Assembly: GCA_032718475.1 (NCBI GenBank)
Contig: JAUCBJ010001861.1
Span: forward strand, 62,001 to 126,000
Direction of reading: 5' to 3'
DNA from: Nemertoderma westbladi
Taxonomy: Eukaryota; Xenacoelomorpha; Nemertodermatida; Nemertodermatidae
Length of the DNA stretch: 64,000 bases
A program made the translations under genes and the position numbers. Positions 59,481 to 64,000 of this stretch are shown here, one piece after another; positions within the stretch are counted from its first letter, which is position 1; each line of letters begins with the position of its first letter. The notes under the pieces are model-generated. The model saw only the letters and a program-made list of their open reading frames with translations. It was not told the DNA's origin and did no database searches.

Positions 59481-60767
59481 TGCGATTATTCGCAACATTC
59501 ATGTCCCCAAGTTTATTCCTACAGTAATTGTGCTTGTTACACATACCGTTATAGTTAAATTAACCCCGGTACTACACGGGCTGCTTGGCGTAGGAAAAGA
59601 CTGGTGATTTTGTGCACCGGTCACTCCAGCAGATGCCGTGGTTCTTTTAACTGTTCAAGTATATTTAACTGCTAGTTATTTGTTTTAATAAGTACTTGTA
59701 CCTAATTTAGGGTTTGGTGTACAGTGCTTTCCGAAAGTAATTAGTGTTTAGGCAGTGTATTGTGTTGTAAAGTGGTTAATAGGCACGTTGGATCTGGTAG
59801 TCCATGGTAATTAACTTCCAGGTAGGAACACTCCGTGATACATAACATAGTACCTATAGCGATACGGCTATAGGTCGTCAGGCGGTGGTATTTTTCCTAT
59901 CTGGACAGTGCAATATATTTACTACTACTTATTATTTTCAAATACCGTAGTACCCTGTCCGTTGTAATAACCAGAATTCTAACCCTTTGTTAGGCTGGTT
60001 TGTAGACTTCCTGTAAAATTACCCTAAAATTTCGTACGTAATATTTTTGTTGTGTTTAATTAGAGATTTAATCTCACCCGTATCGTAAGTAATTTGTAGT
60101 ATTAAGTAACTTAGGTAAATTAGAATTATCTGTTTTAGTGTCCCATAAGTAGCACTTCACTGAGAGCGCACAGCTTCTGTGTAGTGACTTCCCCCAGAAA
60201 TAATAACATTTATTTCAAATATTGACAAAACCCATTTTAAACGGGTATATAAATATTATAAATCAACTCAAACGATTTATAAATAGTAGGCCTGCCATAC
60301 AACAACTAGGTCTCAATATCAGTTGGACTACTACTTAAATAACGGTAATAAAGTAAGTTAAAGTAACCAAGTAACCCTAAAATATTCAGAAATTTAATTA
60401 TTCTAAAATAATTGACATACCGGTATTTACCATAGGCTTATTATATTTATTTCTATAAATTTAGGCTGAAATTATAGCGGTATTCTGTAATTAATTCTAG
60501 TCCAGAATTATACTTATATACTATAAGTGTAAGCTGCATACCGGTATTCACGATAGGCCTATTATATATTTATATATATTTGTGCTAAAATTATATACCG
60601 GTACTCTGTGACAAAACTAGTTTACAATACTTATATATATTATAAGTGTATACCGGTATTCTAATATACTGTAATAAATTAACGGTACTAGGTCAACGGT
60701 CATACTGAATTACTAGACTTGCTTTAACTGTAACTATAGCAGTAGGCATTCAACCGTATAGCTAAAC
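59481..60767. other. Leader region before the Gag frame
   Basis: No open frame of note. It is rich in accggta motifs near 60420-60660. It presumably contains the retroelement's LTR/5' leader and primer-binding site, but none can be assigned from sequence alone. An in-frame TAG at 60759-60761 closes the frame just before the Gag start. Confidence 0.45.
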
Positions 60768-63700
60768 ATGTCTGACACCCAGCAAAACCTGTCAGACAGT
60801 CTAATCGATACAACCATCTGTGACACAGATAGGAGTGTGGAGCGATTAAGAAAGGAGTTCAGCTCACCTCCTACTGAAAGAAAGGTCATCCCTCCAGTAG
60901 TAGTATCAGACCCTAAGCTGATCCAACACCGTAGGTCTATCATCGGCACTCGGGCCCAAGTCAAACGGAACCAGGAAGCAGCTGTCCAACAGAAGCAACA
61001 TCCTAGTCAAGAAACTTGTTCCCAGCGATCTGATAGCTCCAGTAGTTCGGATACTGTAGAGCTGACCCCCGAACGCGGAGTGCAGACGGCGGCTACAGCC
61101 TACTCGGATCCCCTTCTCACCCTTCCTGCCGCAGTGCTAACTACAATATTGATTGCGGTGGAGGAACATCAAGCCGATTGGGCGAGAAGTAAGCGAGCGA
61201 CCCAAGATAGTTATGCGGGATACGCCAGGGAAGAATTGATGTCTATTGTCGAGTCACAATGGAACTTTCCCGGACCCGGACTCCCGTTAGATTTGTCCGA
61301 AGCTACTTGGGAAGATATACACAGGATGGGAGTGGCTAAAGATACGATGGATCCAGCTGTTTGGAAGAGGTCGGCAGCAGGATATGTGCAGGGATTCTTC
61401 GGCTCCTTAGAGCGATTGGAAGAACAATTGTTTCGACAACCCCAAGGACCTCAAGAGCAGGAAGAGCTGCTTTATCAAGTACGTGAAAGAACCCTACGCA
61501 TTAGACTAATCCTATCAGCCTTTGAGGAAACTTCCAAAAGAAGACAGGACACGTCGCTGCAGGTTGCTGTCAAGACTTGGTTCCAGCAGGTAGGTCTCAA
61601 AGTTCAAGAAACGGCCCAGTGGAAATCCCAGCTGGCTGAGAGACCAACCTATGAAGAACCAACCGATGCCACCCTTTCTCAAGTGGAAAGCGAAGAGACA
61701 GCAGCAGAGAAGCCGCCCTCGAGAGACGCCATAGACATCTATCTGTCAGACTATCAACGCTTCTTGGGTGATGAAGAGTTGAGGAGACGGCTGTCTGGAC
61801 TTTCCCCTAATAGTGAAGGAACCAAGCTTGTGTTGGACTCAATCGATGCGGAAATGTTAGCTGCAAACCAAGCTAAATTTGATGAAAAACTCCGCCTCGC
61901 TAGAGTCCAAGAAGAACAAGTAAAGAAAAGACGGATAGAGGAACAAAAGGCGGTGGACATGGCAGAAGCAGAAGTAGAAAGAAAGGCAGCGGCGGCAGAA
62001 GCAGAAGCAGAAAGAAAGGCAGCGGCAATAGCAATGGCAGAAGTAGAGGCGGAAAGAAAGGCGGCAAAGGCAGTGGCAGAAGCAGAACGGAGAGCGTCTG
62101 AGCAGACTACCCAACTGGAGTTGGAAAATCTGCAAGAGACGCAAGACAACATAAATAAACAGTTAACTGCTAGTCGAATGCAGATGATGAGACGATCTAC
62201 TCCAAAACGCCAGGGATACACATCATCGGAGGAAAGCGAAACCACCGATCCTGAAGGCGGCGGAAATAGATCTCGTCTAAGCAGGCGTAGAAAAACATCT
62301 CACCGCCACAAATTGCCTGATTTGCCCCTGGCGGTTAGAAGACAACTAACTAGCACAGACTTAGGTAGTACAGAACCCACAGAACAAATTATTCAGGTCA
62401 AAAGACTCCCTACAATAGTTGATGAGCCTGAAATAATTAGGCCTGTCGTTCCCAAAGCCACTCCTGTGCTGGAGACCCCTGTACTTCCAGAGCTTAACTC
62501 TAAATTCCCTTTACACAGTACTACACTGCCTGTACCCGGTAGAACGGTCCATGAGAATATCCCTGTCCTAGAAGCTGAGAGAGAAATCAAAGATTTGTCT
62601 CCCGTCGTCCCGCGTCGGCCCGCTACAATGTTGGCGACTCCCGCTTCGGCGGTTGAGTGGGTAGAGGAGGGACGGCGGGGGATGAATCTCCTGCTCGGAC
62701 AGATGCAGGAGACTGTCCACCAACTTAAGGGAACAGTAAGGGAAGGTAGGGCCGAATTGCAAGAAGTGCAGCAAAGTATCGCGCTAGAACGCGACAAATT
62801 AGTCAACATACAAAAGGGTATACCCATACCCCCTGTAACATTGTGTCAACCTGTTAGGTCTGAAGTATTACATGCGCAAGGTGTGGAGCCTACACGCATC
62901 TATACTGCTAGTGAAGTAGAAACTCCTATAGCAAACCCTATTAAGGGTGATTATAAACCTGTTGTTAATGATATTCCCTATAGACCTGATAATGATCCGA
63001 GAAATTTATATACCGATAATTCGATATTAAATAACACGATGGCCCAAGAAAGCTTTACGCGTCAGATGGCTAGAACAGAAGCCCGCCAAGCGGTCAAAGT
63101 GGGAGAGATCGTCAAATTCAATGGAGATGAGATGAAATGGTTACCTTTCAATGAATATTACAAATACAGCATACAGAACTCTGTACTATCTAACAGAGAG
63201 AAACTTAGGTTCCTCATCAAGTGCTTGGAAGGACCTCCCAAGTTAATGGCGTTAAAGTTCATTGGACATCCAGAAGGATTAAGACAAGTTTGGGATACAT
63301 TAAACATCAGGTATGGTAACAAGGATAACATAGCTAAGTATTTGTATGCAAAATTAGTAGCCCCCCGAAACTTCCTTAGTAGCGGGATTATAGAGTTTTC
63401 CGATGAGATTCAGGAGATCTGTAGACAATTGGACTGGTTAGGTAAGTCTCATGAATATCAGAGTTCCATGGTTATTGGAGCAGTAGTCTCTACTTTACCA
63501 AAGGGTGGAGTATGTACACGCTGGGACAAGAAAGTGTTGTATATGAATGAGCAGCAACGACGAAGCCCTACCATGGCTGATCTCATGTCCTTCTTAGATG
63601 GTGAAGTAAAACTACAACTCATCAAGCAGTCCAGAGAAAAAACATCGGAAAATAAGGTAAGTGAGAAACCCGTTTCTAGGAGAAGAGTCACACCGGTGTG

Positions 63701-64000
63701 TTACACTGACGACGGCGAAAGCCAAGCTTCTCAAGAAGAGGACAGCGGGAAAGACACTGACAAATTTTACTACGTTAACAAAACCCCAAAAGACGTAAGT
63801 AAATACAAGACTCGAACCAACGATAGGAGAGAACAGGTTGCCAAGACCCCTCCTCAGTCTCCTAACAGAATGCACGGAAGAAAGCCCGAAGAAAGAACGA
63901 GAGTGCATCAGGTTACCCAAGGTAAAGTGAGTAACATAAAACCTAACTGTGCGCTGTGCGACGGGACCCACCGTTTGAGTGCGTGTGCTGAATTTCTAAA
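60768..64000 (+). mobile_element. LTR retrotransposon Gag (BEL/Pao-like), 5' part of a long ORF, runs off the window
   Basis: An uninterrupted frame of 1,077 codons runs from the ATG at 60768 (in-frame stop TAG nine bases earlier) to the right edge with no stop. Residues 1-360 are unrecognised and largely charged. About 360-465 is an Ala/Glu/Arg/Lys-rich coiled coil (ERKAAAAEAEAERKAA). About 628-684 is a second probable coiled coil. From about 782 a DUF1759-like capsid region follows: VKFNGDEMKWLPFNEYYKYS, LRFLIKCLEGPPK, VWDTLNIRYGNKDNIAKYL. At 1061-1073 there is a CX2CX3HX4C zinc knuckle (CALCDGTHRLSAC), typical of BEL/Pao Gag. The N-terminal extension of about 780 residues is unusually long. 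Protease and polymerase would lie beyond the window. The intact frame suggests a young element, or a host-adopted gag gene. Confidence 0.82.

Noticed and set aside
61754-63971. Minus-strand frames of up to 163 codons at the right edge
   Set aside because: Antisense shadows of the continuous plus-strand Gag frame, which has the recognisable domains.

Overview
The window is nuclear DNA from an animal, most likely a marine invertebrate. Clear orthologues of metazoan protein farnesyltransferase beta (FNTB), cytosolic HSP70, the ciliary docking protein ARMC4/ODAD2 and the ER sterol sensor INSIG lie widely spaced in AT-rich DNA. The rest is mostly tandem satellites, non-LTR retrotransposon tails, small terminal-inverted-repeat (TIR) transposons and one LTR-type Gag reading frame. 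ARMC4 implies motile cilia. I cannot name the clade. There are no bacterial operons, ribosome binding sites or CRISPR features.

Layout. 1-7363: satellite A, 40/45-bp monomers with a 2.7-kb internal duplication. 7749-7850 (-): a 34-codon first coding exon with a canonical splice donor; its gene must continue leftwards into or beyond satellite A. 10627-11856 (+): FNTB. 13020-16325: an 84-bp minisatellite plus a CCCAAATACCTTATT-type array, duplicated head to tail. 17047-19002 (-): HSP70 with heat-shock elements, a TATA box and CCAAT boxes. 21-34 kb: transposon-rich DNA with three hAT-like non-autonomous elements that have exact 8-bp target duplications, a dispersed 0.7-kb repeat family, a foldback insertion and LINE 3' tails. 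34120-37263 (-): ARMC4. 39031-45896: satellite C, a 36-bp monomer carrying a palindrome. 46841-48867: satellite D, 50 bp. 50233-50874 (-): INSIG. 51-56.5 kb: LINE remnants and nested insertions. 58.5-60.7 kb: a minisatellite and a 288-bp tandem duplication. 60768 to the right edge (+): an uninterrupted Gag frame of at least 1,077 codons with a BEL/Pao-like core and a zinc knuckle.

The genes are unrelated in function and independently transcribed: protein prenylation, chaperoning, ciliary dynein docking, sterol feedback. A striking feature is that FNTB, ARMC4 and INSIG, which are multi-exon in vertebrates, are each one intact uninterrupted frame here, although the donor at 7749 suggests that spliced genes also exist. 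The most notable non-genic signal is a shared sequence module (core tcgtttattgttttggtt) that occurs in the 84-bp minisatellite and inside three different hAT-like elements.
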